From contig JBLHKS010000080.1 in NCBI GenBank assembly GCA_047620505.1, positions 1 through 28,623 on the forward strand: DNA of 28,623 nt, in the 5' to 3' direction. Shown here in pieces: positions 1-6,500 of the stretch. The stretch comes from JBLHKS01 sp047620505. GTDB taxonomy: Bacteria; Verrucomicrobiota; Verrucomicrobiia; Verrucomicrobiales; DEV007. The translations under genes were made by a program, and so were the position numbers. Position 1 is the first letter of the stretch. Each line of letters begins with the position of its first letter. The notes under the pieces were generated by a model. It searched no databases and was not told the origin of the DNA. It saw only the letters and a program-made list of their open reading frames with translations.

Positions 1-102
1 AGGAGCCTGAAATTTATCCGGTGGCTGCGCGCCTTCGTTTACCGCGAGGTTCCCTGGAACCGGGCAGTGGACAGACTGCACGAAATCTACGCCAATTTCT
101 AA
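1..102 (+). CDS. C-terminal end of an unrecognised protein (5' truncated)
   Basis: The frame starting at base 1 is open for 33 codons and stops at TAA 100-102. The residues read like a genuine amphipathic protein end (FIRWLRAFVYREVPW, then a charged helix ending in EIYANF). The rest of the gene lies outside the window, so no family can be named. The opposite strand is also open across this stretch, as a continuation of the DUF488-like frame that starts at 237, so the two readings compete. I prefer the plus reading because the DUF488 resemblance is lost before this point. Confidence 0.4.
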   Translation, partial: RSLKFIRWLRAFVYREVPWNRAVDRLHEIYANF

Positions 103-115
103 GGGAAGTTTTCCA

Positions 116-237
116 CACCGTTGCATCCACACATCGAAGCGGTCATTCGGAATCCCCCGCCCACGAAACCGGGCGACGAGAATCCGCAGCCCATCGGAGT
201 CTTCGGCTTGAGTGTGGATAGATTTCGTTTGGATCAC
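116..237 (-). pseudogene. DUF488-family N-terminal fragment
   Basis: Starting from GTG at 237-235, preceded by GGAGAG, the minus strand encodes about 38 residues that resemble the start of DUF488 proteins: IHTQAEDSDGLRILVARF, then GRGIPNDRFDVWM. DUF488 proteins normally continue with a LGPS-type motif and a long helical part, but here the resemblance ends after DVWM near 124. The frame stays open to base 1, yet the continuation does not look like the family. The simplest reading is a gene whose 3' part was replaced at a junction near 105-120. A divergent complete gene running off the edge is the alternative. Confidence 0.4.
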
Positions 238-381
238 CTCTCCACCTATTAACCCAGTCACCCAAGCCCGCTCATGAATTCTCCAACAACGAATGATTCC
301 AGAAATCATTCGCCGGTCCCGGCTCGCCGAGAAGCGCGGCCGCAATCGTGATTACACATTCTTCTGCAACTGACGCCGCAA

Positions 382-401
382 CGGTTTCGATGTCGAAACC
401 G
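382..401. repeat. Perfect 9-bp inverted repeat
   Basis: CGGTTTCGA and TCGAAACCG are separated by only two bases (TG). The spacing suits a dimeric DNA-binding protein better than an RNA hairpin. It lies about 170 bases upstream of the 133-residue ORF at 574. No T-run follows, so it is not an intrinsic terminator. Confidence 0.55.
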
Positions 402-442
402 CGTTTCGGTATGGCACGAATATCACGCATTCATGATATCAG

Positions 443-486
443 GAATTCTTCTTGCCCATCTCCTGCTATGCAGAATTATTCTTGCC
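443..486. repeat. Two direct 14-bp repeats
   Basis: GAATTCTTCTTGCC at 443-456 recurs as GAATTATTCTTGCC at 473-486, 13 of 14 identical and 30 bases apart, close to three helical turns. The spacing suits tandem operator or iteron-like sites upstream of the ORF at 574. With only two copies, chance cannot be excluded. Confidence 0.4.
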
Positions 487-573
487 ATAAGGAATTTGGA
501 TCGACAGAATGATTCTGATAAACACCTAGTTGGGCCCAAGGGCTGAACCTCTGCCATCTCAACCACGCGCGCC

Positions 574-975
574 ATGGGAACATATCGACTTTGGCAACCT
601 CACTCTCAAGAGTACATGTTTGCATGGAATATGATCGTCGCGGCGCACACGATGCGAAAGTTGCCACCATCCAGGCGAAGAGCAGTCCATGAACACTACG
701 ACAACGTACTGATCGCCTATGATGTGGATTTTGGACAGGATATCGCGATTGGGCCCAAGTACGACCCCTACTGGCTGTCAGTGACCTTGGCAGACCTTGG
801 GATGCCTCCAGACCTTGGCTCAAAATCTGCAAAGTGGTTTTACGTTACGCAACACCGCTCGGCTCGGTGGAACATGTCTGAGCAGTCACGGAAATTGATC
901 CCTCAAATCGGCCACGATATCCGAAAAAAATACGGTATCAAGCTAAGGCTCAACGCAATCCTCGAAGACTTATAA
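574..975 (+). CDS. Orphan hypothetical protein, 133 aa
   Basis: This ORF of 133 codons runs from ATG 574 to TAA 973. I do not recognise the family. The product is soluble-looking, with no signal peptide or membrane segment, rich in Trp, Tyr and His in its first two thirds, and ends in a basic helix (residues about 105-133). The central part (AIGPKYDPYWLSVTLADLGM) reads like real protein. No clear Shine-Dalgarno site precedes the ATG. It is isolated: no neighbour shares its strand nearby, and the flanks are repeat-bearing non-coding DNA, which suits a recently acquired cargo gene. The overlapping minus-strand frame (476-832) has a composition typical of a shadow. Confidence 0.5.
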   Translation: MGTYRLWQPHSQEYMFAWNMIVAAHTMRKLPPSRRRAVHEHYDNVLIAYDVDFGQDIAIGPKYDPYWLSVTLADLGMPPDLGSKSAKWFYVTQHRSARWNMSEQSRKLIPQIGHDIRKKYGIKLRLNAILEDL

Positions 976-1247
976 CTCGTCAAGTCCGACTCACAAGACG
1001 CGATAACGCAAATACTGGCTCAATCGGGTAGGCACGAAATTTGAACCGGCTTGAACTCGCTCCCACCGGCCAAGTCGCCCTGACATTGCCCTGTCTCGGT
1101 TGGTCTGCGTAACGAACGGGAATCTATTGCTGTTCAATCGACGGTAATACCTGATCGCTCAACCATTGGTTGGGGCATTTCCTTGGCCGAACCGCCAGTG
1201 TGTGCGCCTATCTCCTTGGATTGGCGGCGGGGTGAATGCGGCCAGCA

Positions 1248-2252
1248 TCACGAACGGCCCAGATACAGATCCCGCCCTTTCACGAGTGACTCAATCTTCC
1301 GCTCCACGATCGAGCGCTTGAGCATCCAGAAACCGCAGTCCGGGTGGACCCAGCCGATTCGATCGGCACCAAGCACGTTGGCGGCTTTTTCGATCCGGCG
1401 AGCGACTTCTTCGGGCGTTTCGACGTGGTTCACTTTGATGTCGATCACGCCTAAACCGAGTTTGATCCGGGGATCGATTTCCTTGAGCGCGTCGAGATCG
1501 TCATCCGGGCGGTGAGCGAGTTCGAGGACGAAATGATCGGCGTGAAGCGCGTTGAGAAAATCGGTCAGCGGTTTCCAGCCGCCGGCCTGAATCGTCTGGC
1601 CGCCGTAGTTGCCGAAGCAGAAGTGAACGGCCTTTTCGCAGGTGATTTTGTCGAGCACGCGGTTGATCGCCTGAGCAGCGAACGGGCCGCATTCGGGACT
1701 GCCCGGGATGTTCGCTTCATCGACTTGAACGCAGGCACAGGGGAGATCGGCGACCTGGTCGGCCATGACGTCGGCGATCGCGATCGTGAGCGCTTCGAGA
1801 TCCGCGTAGTGGTTGTCGAGCAGCGTCCGAGCCAGCATAAAGGGGCTGGTCAGGGTGAATTTGAAATCGCCACCCGCGACCGCTGCGGAGCGCGCGCAGT
1901 CGCCCGGGAGATCGAGGCTCCCTTCGGTGAGGGCCTCGCGGACGACTCCAGCGGGTTTGCGGCGGAATTTCATCTCCTGCTTTTCCGAAAACGCGCGCAC
2001 GTCCGAAAGCCCGACCTGGGTGTCGATCCCGCCGATCCGGCTGATGAAATATTCGATCATCCCGTTGGTGTCCGGGTGGTTGACGTCGAAGCGGTAGAGC
2101 TCGCCGTCGGTCGGGAGGTCGATCCCCAGCAGCTGCTGGGTGTGGATGACGACTGCGGTGGCGTCGGCGACGGCCTGTTCGCTCGGCAGAGCGGCGAGCC
2201 AGTCGATGGGCGAGTACGAGCCGACGGTGGTGGTTTTGATGGCGGGTTCCAT
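1248..2252 (-). CDS. Cobalamin-independent methionine synthase-like (MetE C-terminal domain) methyltransferase
   Basis: The 334-residue protein has the UROD/MetE barrel fold of the catalytic half of MetE. It opens with TTTVGSYSPIDW, the usual start of this domain. Zinc-ligand positions are present in order: H210 and C212 in VHFCFGNYGG, E244 in the HFVLELAH segment, and C306 in HPDCGFWML. QVDEAN carries the family Asp at 178. Full-length MetE is about 750 residues with a duplicated N-terminal half, so this is the stand-alone core form. Such proteins transfer methyl or alkyl groups to a thiol, and the true acceptor cannot be told from sequence. I chose ATG 2252 because the alternative GTG at 2276 sits one base after the T-run of an intrinsic terminator. 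One CAGCAGCTGCTG palindrome encodes QQLL near residue 40. Confidence 0.85.
   Translation of the reverse strand: MEPAIKTTTVGSYSPIDWLAALPSEQAVADATAVVIHTQQLLGIDLPTDGELYRFDVNHPDTNGMIEYFISRIGGIDTQVGLSDVRAFSEKQEMKFRRKPAGVVREALTEGSLDLPGDCARSAAVAGGDFKFTLTSPFMLARTLLDNHYADLEALTIAIADVMADQVADLPCACVQVDEANIPGSPECGPFAAQAINRVLDKITCEKAVHFCFGNYGGQTIQAGGWKPLTDFLNALHADHFVLELAHRPDDDLDALKEIDPRIKLGLGVIDIKVNHVETPEEVARRIEKAANVLGADRIGWVHPDCGFWMLKRSIVERKIESLVKGRDLYLGRS
2127..2138. repeat. CAGCAGCTGCTG palindrome (exact)
   Basis: Exact copy inside the MetE-like gene, read as QQLL. The dyad extends to 16 bp (2125-2140, CCC on the left and GGG on the right). Confidence 0.9.
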
Positions 2253-2277
2253 GAGTTTAGGGTGGTTGGCGTACACG

Positions 2278-2310
2278 AAAAACGCCCAGCCAGCAACAGC
2301 CGACCGGGCG
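2278..2310 (-). terminator. Intrinsic terminator after the 67-aa gene
   Basis: Read on the minus strand, CGCCCGGTCGGC pairs with GCTGGCTGGGCG around a TGTT loop. All 12 positions pair if G-U wobbles are allowed, and TTTTT follows directly. It lies 36 bases past the stop of the 67-residue gene and just before the MetE-like start, so it separates the two transcripts. Confidence 0.8.
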
Positions 2311-2345
2311 CTATGGTAAAACTCAATTCGGATCGAGCCGACGGC

Positions 2346-2549
2346 TCACTTCTTTTTCTTCAGAAACGGAAGGCCGGTGCGTTCGTTCTCGACCACCTCG
2401 CGGTCATCCGGCAGTTCATCAATCGCTCCGTCTTTCACCTCGCCGCCGAAGTAGTAGAGCTTCGTGATCCCTCCGTCTTTCCGCTCCTGTTCGCGCAAGT
2501 GGAGGTAGTAGGTTTTGCCCGATTTTTTGGATACAACGCTGAATGCCAT
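2346..2549 (-). CDS. Small conserved hypothetical protein, 67 aa
   Basis: The start is ATG 2549, with AAAGGG about 8 bases upstream and stop TGA at 2346-2348. The frame extends further upstream, but the protein character begins at MAFSVVSKKSGKTYYLH. The 67 residues follow the pattern of a small unnamed family I have seen in diverse prokaryotes: a KSGKTYYLHLRE start, a YYFGGEVKDGAIDELPD centre and a VVENERTGLPFLKKKK end with a basic tail. It has no signal peptide or membrane segment. Function is unknown. A strong intrinsic terminator follows its stop, and rpmB with its own terminator lies upstream, so it is probably a single-gene transcript. Confidence 0.8.
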   Translation of the reverse strand: MAFSVVSKKSGKTYYLHLREQERKDGGITKLYYFGGEVKDGAIDELPDDREVVENERTGLPFLKKKK

Positions 2550-2689
2550 GATGGTGCCCTTTCTTATTCTGGTTTGCTCTGTTTCGTGACGGTTTTTTCG
2601 GTTTTCAATCCGGGCGCGTCTGTGGATGCGTCCGAAGGAAAGCCCAACAGTGCACAAAAAACCAAATTTCGAGGATTAGAACAACCTCA

Positions 2690-2730
2690 AAATAGAAGAT
2701 TCGTCTCCCGAGAAAGTCGGGGAAGACGAA
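2690..2730 (-). terminator. Intrinsic terminator of rpmB
   Basis: On the minus strand TTCGTCT-CCCCGA pairs with TCGGG-AGACGAA around a short CTTTC loop (plus positions 2700-2730, one bulge), followed by the T-rich TCTTCTATTTT. It begins 27 bases beyond the rpmB stop. Confidence 0.65.
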
Positions 2731-2756
2731 GGAAACTGGCGATCCGAAGCTCGGGC

Positions 2757-3020
2757 TTAGATCAAGCCGGCTTTTTTAAGCGTCACGAAAGCGCCGTTTT
2801 TATCGATCGTCTTCAGGGCGCGAGCGGAAAGCTTGACCTTGATGTGGCGATTCAATTCCGGCACCCAAATGCGTTTGTACTTCAAGTTCGGAGAAACCAA
2901 ACGCTTCACCGTTTTCGTGATGTGACGCCCAATCCCGCCCTTTTTCTTGGCGAGACCGCTTCGGTGAATCTTGCGTCCCACGCGAACGCGGGAACCTCGA
3001 ATACTGCAAACTTTAGACAT
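2757..3020 (-). CDS. rpmB: 50S ribosomal protein L28 (bL28)
   Basis: The 87-residue basic protein matches bL28 along its whole length: MSKVCSIRGSRVRVG at the start, then a basic linker, KRIWVPELNRHIKVKLSARA and LKTIDKNGAF near the end. The final LKTIDKNG block is diagnostic for the family. Escherichia coli L28 is 78 residues, so the size is normal, with a few extra basic residues around 16-35. It acts in the large ribosomal subunit. In many bacteria rpmB is next to rpmG, but no rpmG is seen here. It lies downstream of rph on the same strand with an 84-base gap and a hairpin after its stop. The start has no strong Shine-Dalgarno sequence (CCGGAACG precedes ATG). Confidence 0.95.
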   Translation of the reverse strand: MSKVCSIRGSRVRVGRKIHRSGLAKKKGGIGRHITKTVKRLVSPNLKYKRIWVPELNRHIKVKLSARALKTIDKNGAFVTLKKAGLI

Positions 3021-3042
3021 CGTTCCGGTAGTTGAAATCGTA

Positions 3043-3067
3043 CAAAAGGCCGCTCCTGAAAGCGGGC
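3043..3067 (-). terminator. Weak hairpin after rph
   Basis: On the minus strand CCGCT pairs with AGCGG around a 6-base loop and is followed by CCTTTTG. The 5-bp stem is short, so this may only attenuate transcription from rph into rpmB. Confidence 0.3.
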
Positions 3068-3104
3068 GCGGAAACTGTCCCCGCTCTCCCGATTGGTCAA
3101 GCGC

Positions 3105-3887
3105 TCACTTTGAGAAATGACTCGCCAGATCCATGAGCTGTCCGGAATCGGCCGCTTCTTCAGCTTCGCCAATCGCTTTGCGCTGAGCTTCGATCAGCTC
3201 CTCGACACCTTTTTTCGCGAGGTCGAGCATATCCGTCAACTGAGCCGGCGTGAAGACCGCTTCTTCGCCTGAACCCTGCAACTCGACGAAATCCAGCTTA
3301 TCGGTCATGACCACGTTGAAGTCCACGCTCGCATCCCGATCTTCCGTGTAGCAGAGGTCGAGAAGCGGCGATTCGTTGACGACTCCCGCGCTGACCGCGG
3401 CCAGCAGCTGCTTGAGCGGGGATTTCTTGATTTTGCCATCCGCGAGGAGCCGATTAAACGCGATCGCCGCCGCGACACACCCGCCTGTGATCGACGCCGT
3501 CCGCGTGCCGCCGTCCGCCTGGAGCACGTCGCAGTCGATCCAGATCGTCCGCTGCCCGAGCGCCTTCAAATCCACAACCGCGCGCAGCGACCGACCGATC
3601 AGCCGCTGGATCTCCGTGCTCCGCCCGTCGACTTTTCCGCGAGACGAATCGCGCTGTTTCCGGTCGAGAGTCGAGTACGGCAACATGTTGTACTCGGCCG
3701 TGAGCCAGCCGCCGGACACATTCTGGTACTTCATCCAGCCTGGGACCCGTTCCTCGATCATCGCGCTGCAGATCACTTTTGTATCGCCAAACGACACGAG
3801 GACCGAGCCGGTCGAATGCGGCGCGATGCCAGCTTGAAAAGTTACCGGGCGAAGTTCGTTGTAAGCGCGTTTGTCGGCTCGTTCCAT
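3105..3887 (-). CDS. rph: Ribonuclease PH
   Basis: The 260-residue product is RNase PH, the phosphate-dependent 3' exonuclease that trims tRNA 3' ends. Family hallmarks run in order: ELRPVTFQAG near the start, SVLVSFGDTKVICSA, WLTAEYNMLPYST, EIQRLIGRSLRAVVDLK, then DCDVLQADGGTRTASITGG, the phosphate and active-site region. Bacterial RNase PH is usually near 240 residues; the extra ones are a charged C-terminal tail (EEAADSG region). The frame is open about 140 codons further upstream, but homology starts at MERADKRAYN, so ATG 3887 is chosen. No obvious Shine-Dalgarno is present. It is divergent from nuoG across a 316-base gap. Confidence 0.95.
   Translation of the reverse strand: MERADKRAYNELRPVTFQAGIAPHSTGSVLVSFGDTKVICSAMIEERVPGWMKYQNVSGGWLTAEYNMLPYSTLDRKQRDSSRGKVDGRSTEIQRLIGRSLRAVVDLKALGQRTIWIDCDVLQADGGTRTASITGGCVAAAIAFNRLLADGKIKKSPLKQLLAAVSAGVVNESPLLDLCYTEDRDASVDFNVVMTDKLDFVELQGSGEEAVFTPAQLTDMLDLAKKGVEELIEAQRKAIGEAEEAADSGQLMDLASHFSK
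3402..3413. repeat. CAGCAGCTGCTG variant (11/12)
   Basis: CAGCAGCTGCTT inside rph, read on the minus strand as KQLL. Confidence 0.7.
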
Positions 3888-4106
3888 GAAAGTAGTGGGT
3901 GTCGAAAGTTCGGAAAACCGCTGAAGAGCCAGCGGCGGGGAAGAATACCCAATCGTCGTCCGAATCAACCTTCGGCTTCCTGAAACTGTAGTTGCCTCCC
4001 GCGTTTCGATCGAAGGCTTGCGGATGCGCTTCATTGTTCGGAAGACGGCGTTGGGAAACCGCGCGCAGCCCGATCTCGGATTCGACGATTCCCGTTGAGC
4101 CCGGAC

Positions 4107-4126
4107 TTTGTGAAAAATTTCACAAA
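4107..4126. promoter_or_regulatory. Operator-like palindrome upstream of nuoG
   Basis: TTTGTGAAA and TTTCACAAA form a perfect 9-bp dyad with a two-base AA spacer, 77 bases before the nuoG ATG, in the 316-base divergent gap between rph and nuoG (3888-4203). The symmetry and AT-rich ends resemble operators of dimeric helix-turn-helix regulators. No other gene or RNA is evident in this gap. Confidence 0.5.
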
Positions 4127-4203
4127 ATCGCCTTGCCCGGCCTGACGCTTGGAACATCGTTCGAAAATCCGGGGTTTCTGCCCGGCAAACCGACTTTTTC
4201 GCG

Positions 4204-5931
4204 ATGGCAGCTGCTGAAACCAAACCGGCCGATATTCCCATGGTCAACGTCCAGATCGATGGCGAATGGATCCAGGTCCCGAAGGGGACGCGGATGATCG
4301 AAGCCTGCAAGGCCGCAGGAAAAGAGGTCCCGCATTATTGTTATCACCCAAAACTGACCAGTCCTGGCAACTGCCGGATGTGTCTGGTTGAAATGGGGAT
4401 GCCGCCGCGTTTGCGGCCTGGTCAGGAGCCGGAACTCGACGCCGATGGGCATCAGAAGATCGGCTGGATGCCGCGTCCGGCGATCGCTTGCGCGAACACG
4501 GTGGCGAATAACATGGGGATTCGGACCGATTCGGAGCTGACAAAGGCTTGCCGCGAGGGCGTGATGGAGTTGCTCTTGATCAACCACCCGCTCGATTGCC
4601 CGATCTGCGATCAGGCGGGCGAATGTTCGCTTCAGGAATACAGCGTCGAGCACGGAAAAGGCGGTTCGCGTTTCCGCGACGAAAAAGTCCACAAGCCGAA
4701 GAATGTCGACATCGGCCCTCGAATTCGGCTCGACGACGAGCGCTGCATCATGTGTAGCCGCTGTGTTCGGTTTACGGAGGAGATCGCGGACGATCCGGTT
4801 TTGGGCTTCACCGATCGCGGTAGCCACACGACTCTGGCCGTCGCGCCGGGCCGTGAGCTGGCGAACAATTATTCGCTCAACACCGTCGACATCTGTCCGG
4901 TCGGCGCGCTGACTTCGAACGATTTCCGTTTCCAGATGCGAGTCTGGTTTCTCAAGGAAACGCCGTCGATCGATGTGAACTGTGGCACGAGCTGCAACAT
5001 CGTGATTCACAGCCGTGAGGAAAAACTTTATCGGATCACGCCGCGTGAAAATAACGATGTGAACTCGGCTTGGATCCCGGATTCGCACCGCCTGAATTTT
5101 CATTATCTGGACGATCCAGACCGCTTGACCGAGCCGCTGATCCGCGAGCGCGACGGACACCGAATGGCGGAGTGGCGCGAGGCGCTCGATCTGATTTCGA
5201 GCGAGCTTTCCACGTTTGAAGCGAGCGAAATCGCATTGATCGCGAGCGGTCGGCTCACCAACGAGGAGCTCTTCATGGCGAAGCGGCTTGCGAGCGCGAT
5301 CGGCATCGAAGCCAGCCACATCGATTTCGTTCCGCGCACGGGCGAGAACGATGGTTACCTCGTTTCTGAAGACCGCAATCCGAACACGAACGGTGCGAAG
5401 TTGATCCTTGGCTTGAACAAGCCCGGCGCGCATCTCGATCGGATAAAACTCGGCATCGGCAGTGGCCGGATTCGGGCGGCTTTCGTGCTTGGTGAGGATC
5501 TGACCGAGGCTGGATTCGAGAAATCGGATCTGGAAAAACTCGAGCTTCTCGTCTGCACTCACATTTCCGCCAACCCGACTGCGGACGCGGCGAATGTCGT
5601 GCTTCCAGCCGCTGGCTGGGCCGAAAAGCGAGGCAGCATGATCAACGTGGCCGGTCGAATTCAGCGATTGAATCGCGCGGTCCCGTCGCCAGGCAAGGCT
5701 CGCGACGACTGGGAGATTTTACGCGATTTGACGGTCGCAGCTGGCGGTGGAAACGGGATTCACATGATTGAAGAAGTCTTCAAAGCGATGGCGAGCGAGA
5801 TCGAGGTTTTCGAAGGCTTGAGCCTGAGCAAGATCGGTGATCAGGGCCAGCAGCTGCTGGAGACGGGCGTGACGATTCCGTTGCTTGAGCGCGAAGCGGA
5901 GCGGAAGTCGAGCGGCTTGATTGTCGGTTAG
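4204..5931 (+). CDS. nuoG: NADH-quinone oxidoreductase subunit G
   Basis: The 575-residue protein is the iron-sulfur electron-wire subunit of respiratory complex I. A 2Fe-2S ferredoxin domain carries C46, C57, C60 and probably C96. The N5-type cluster site is H128-C132-C135-C141 (HPLDCPICDQAGEC). The N4-type 4Fe-4S site is C181-C184-C187 with C231 (CIMCSRC, DICPVGAL). A molybdopterin-oxidoreductase-like domain follows from about 255. It is shorter than the E. coli protein (about 900 residues) and does not show the extra N7 cysteine set. About 14 residues are inserted between C60 and C96. No other nuo gene lies on either side, so the rest of complex I must be elsewhere. The start ATGGCAGCTGCTG itself resembles the CAGCAGCTGCTG palindrome (10 of 12). 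Confidence 0.93.
   Translation: MAAAETKPADIPMVNVQIDGEWIQVPKGTRMIEACKAAGKEVPHYCYHPKLTSPGNCRMCLVEMGMPPRLRPGQEPELDADGHQKIGWMPRPAIACANTVANNMGIRTDSELTKACREGVMELLLINHPLDCPICDQAGECSLQEYSVEHGKGGSRFRDEKVHKPKNVDIGPRIRLDDERCIMCSRCVRFTEEIADDPVLGFTDRGSHTTLAVAPGRELANNYSLNTVDICPVGALTSNDFRFQMRVWFLKETPSIDVNCGTSCNIVIHSREEKLYRITPRENNDVNSAWIPDSHRLNFHYLDDPDRLTEPLIRERDGHRMAEWREALDLISSELSTFEASEIALIASGRLTNEELFMAKRLASAIGIEASHIDFVPRTGENDGYLVSEDRNPNTNGAKLILGLNKPGAHLDRIKLGIGSGRIRAAFVLGEDLTEAGFEKSDLEKLELLVCTHISANPTADAANVVLPAAGWAEKRGSMINVAGRIQRLNRAVPSPGKARDDWEILRDLTVAAGGGNGIHMIEEVFKAMASEIEVFEGLSLSKIGDQGQQLLETGVTIPLLEREAERKSSGLIVG
5848..5859. repeat. CAGCAGCTGCTG palindrome (exact)
   Basis: Exact copy in the 3' part of nuoG, read as QQLL. 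The dyad extends to 14 bp with C and G flanks. Confidence 0.9.
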
Positions 5932-5949
5932 CGGCGGTTCTTTTTAGCC

Positions 5950-6095
5950 TGTCTTCCTGAGCTTGCCGAAGGATCCCGGGCACGCCTTTGGTTTAAATCA
6001 CTGCCTGCGTATTCGGGCGCTCAAGCGATTCGATCGCTTTCAGCAGAGGTCAGCCAAACGTCGGCTGGAGGTCCCTCGACAGGCTCGGGATGACA
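5950..6095. repeat. REP/MITE-like intergenic inverted-repeat element
   Basis: The left arm TGTCTTCCTGAGCTTGCC at 5950 is matched in inverted orientation by the right arm ending CTCGGGATGACA at 6095. The arms are imperfect over about 22-28 bases. They resemble the TGTCATCCTGAGC-type repeat dispersed in many bacterial genomes. Two further hairpins sit inside: AAGCGAT/ATCGCTT with a 3-base loop near 6025, and CAGCC/GGCTG near 6052. It fills almost the entire gap between the convergent nuoG and the membrane-protein gene, so it may also serve as a bidirectional terminator. No ORF is inside. Confidence 0.6.
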
Positions 6096-6107
6096 GATGA
6101 AAAGGGG

Positions 6108-6500
6108 TTAGGACGTTGTTTTCGCTCTCGAAGCCAGCGCTGAGGTCCAGGCCAGCCACCAGGCGACGATCCCTCCCACGGCGATCATTAGCCAAATGAA
6201 TCCCTTCAGATTCTGGGAATTCATGACGAAATAGAAAAAATCAGCGTCGAAATTTGTGAATTCGCGAAGTCTGATCCATTCGGAAAACAAGCCTAACACG
6301 AGCGCTTCGAGTCCTAACACAAGCGCCAAAATCTTCGACGGATTCCGTGCGAACGACGCGCCGAGCCCGACGCCGAGTCCTGGTAGGATCAAGGCGTAAA
6401 ATCCTTCGCGCAGAATCAGAATAAACGCGTGATGACCGATCGCGCCGCCGATTGCCGTCGCGATCAGGACGATCGGAATGCGAATGGCGAGCGAGTTCAT
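6108..6500 (-). CDS. Four-helix integral membrane protein, unknown
   Basis: The 130-residue product is very hydrophobic, with about four membrane helices (near residues 6-26, 32-50, 57-74 and 97-117). Between the third and fourth lies a polar loop rich in Asp and Phe (FTNFDADFFYF). I do not recognise the family. Its ATG (6500-6498) overlaps the TGA of the upstream RidA/DUF1080 gene in an ATGA arrangement, so translation is probably coupled and the two products may work at the same membrane or periplasmic site. No independent ribosome binding site is visible. The REP-like element follows its stop. Confidence 0.75.
   Translation of the reverse strand: MNSLAIRIPIVLIATAIGGAIGHHAFILILREGFYALILPGLGVGLGASFARNPSKILALVLGLEALVLGLFSEWIRLREFTNFDADFFYFVMNSQNLKGFIWLMIAVGGIVAWWLAWTSALASRAKTTS

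Larger units (their letters stand above)
238..573. other. Gene-free stretch with short repeats
   Basis: I see no convincing coding sequence here. The stretch has local dyads: GAATGATT / AAATCATTC around 292-312, the perfect arms at 382-401, TGATATCA near 433, and two direct copies of GAATTnTTCTTGCC at 443 and 473. It also looks more AT-rich than the rest of the window, which suggests acquired DNA. The 11-mer TTGGGCCCAAG occurs both at its right end (about 530) and inside the next gene (about 750). Confidence 0.45.

Noticed and set aside
476..832. 118-codon minus-strand frame overlapping the 133-residue ORF
   Set aside because: Arg/Ser-rich sequence without domain character; the plus frame looks more protein-like, although neither has homology I recognise.
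1512..3035. 507-codon plus-strand open frame
   Set aside because: It runs antisense across the MetE-like gene, the 67-residue gene and part of rpmB, which all have clear homology on the other strand; no domain is recognisable.
4120..5562. 480-codon minus-strand open frame opposite nuoG
   Set aside because: Arg/Asp/Val-rich shadow of nuoG with no motif; the nuoG cysteine pattern settles the coding strand.
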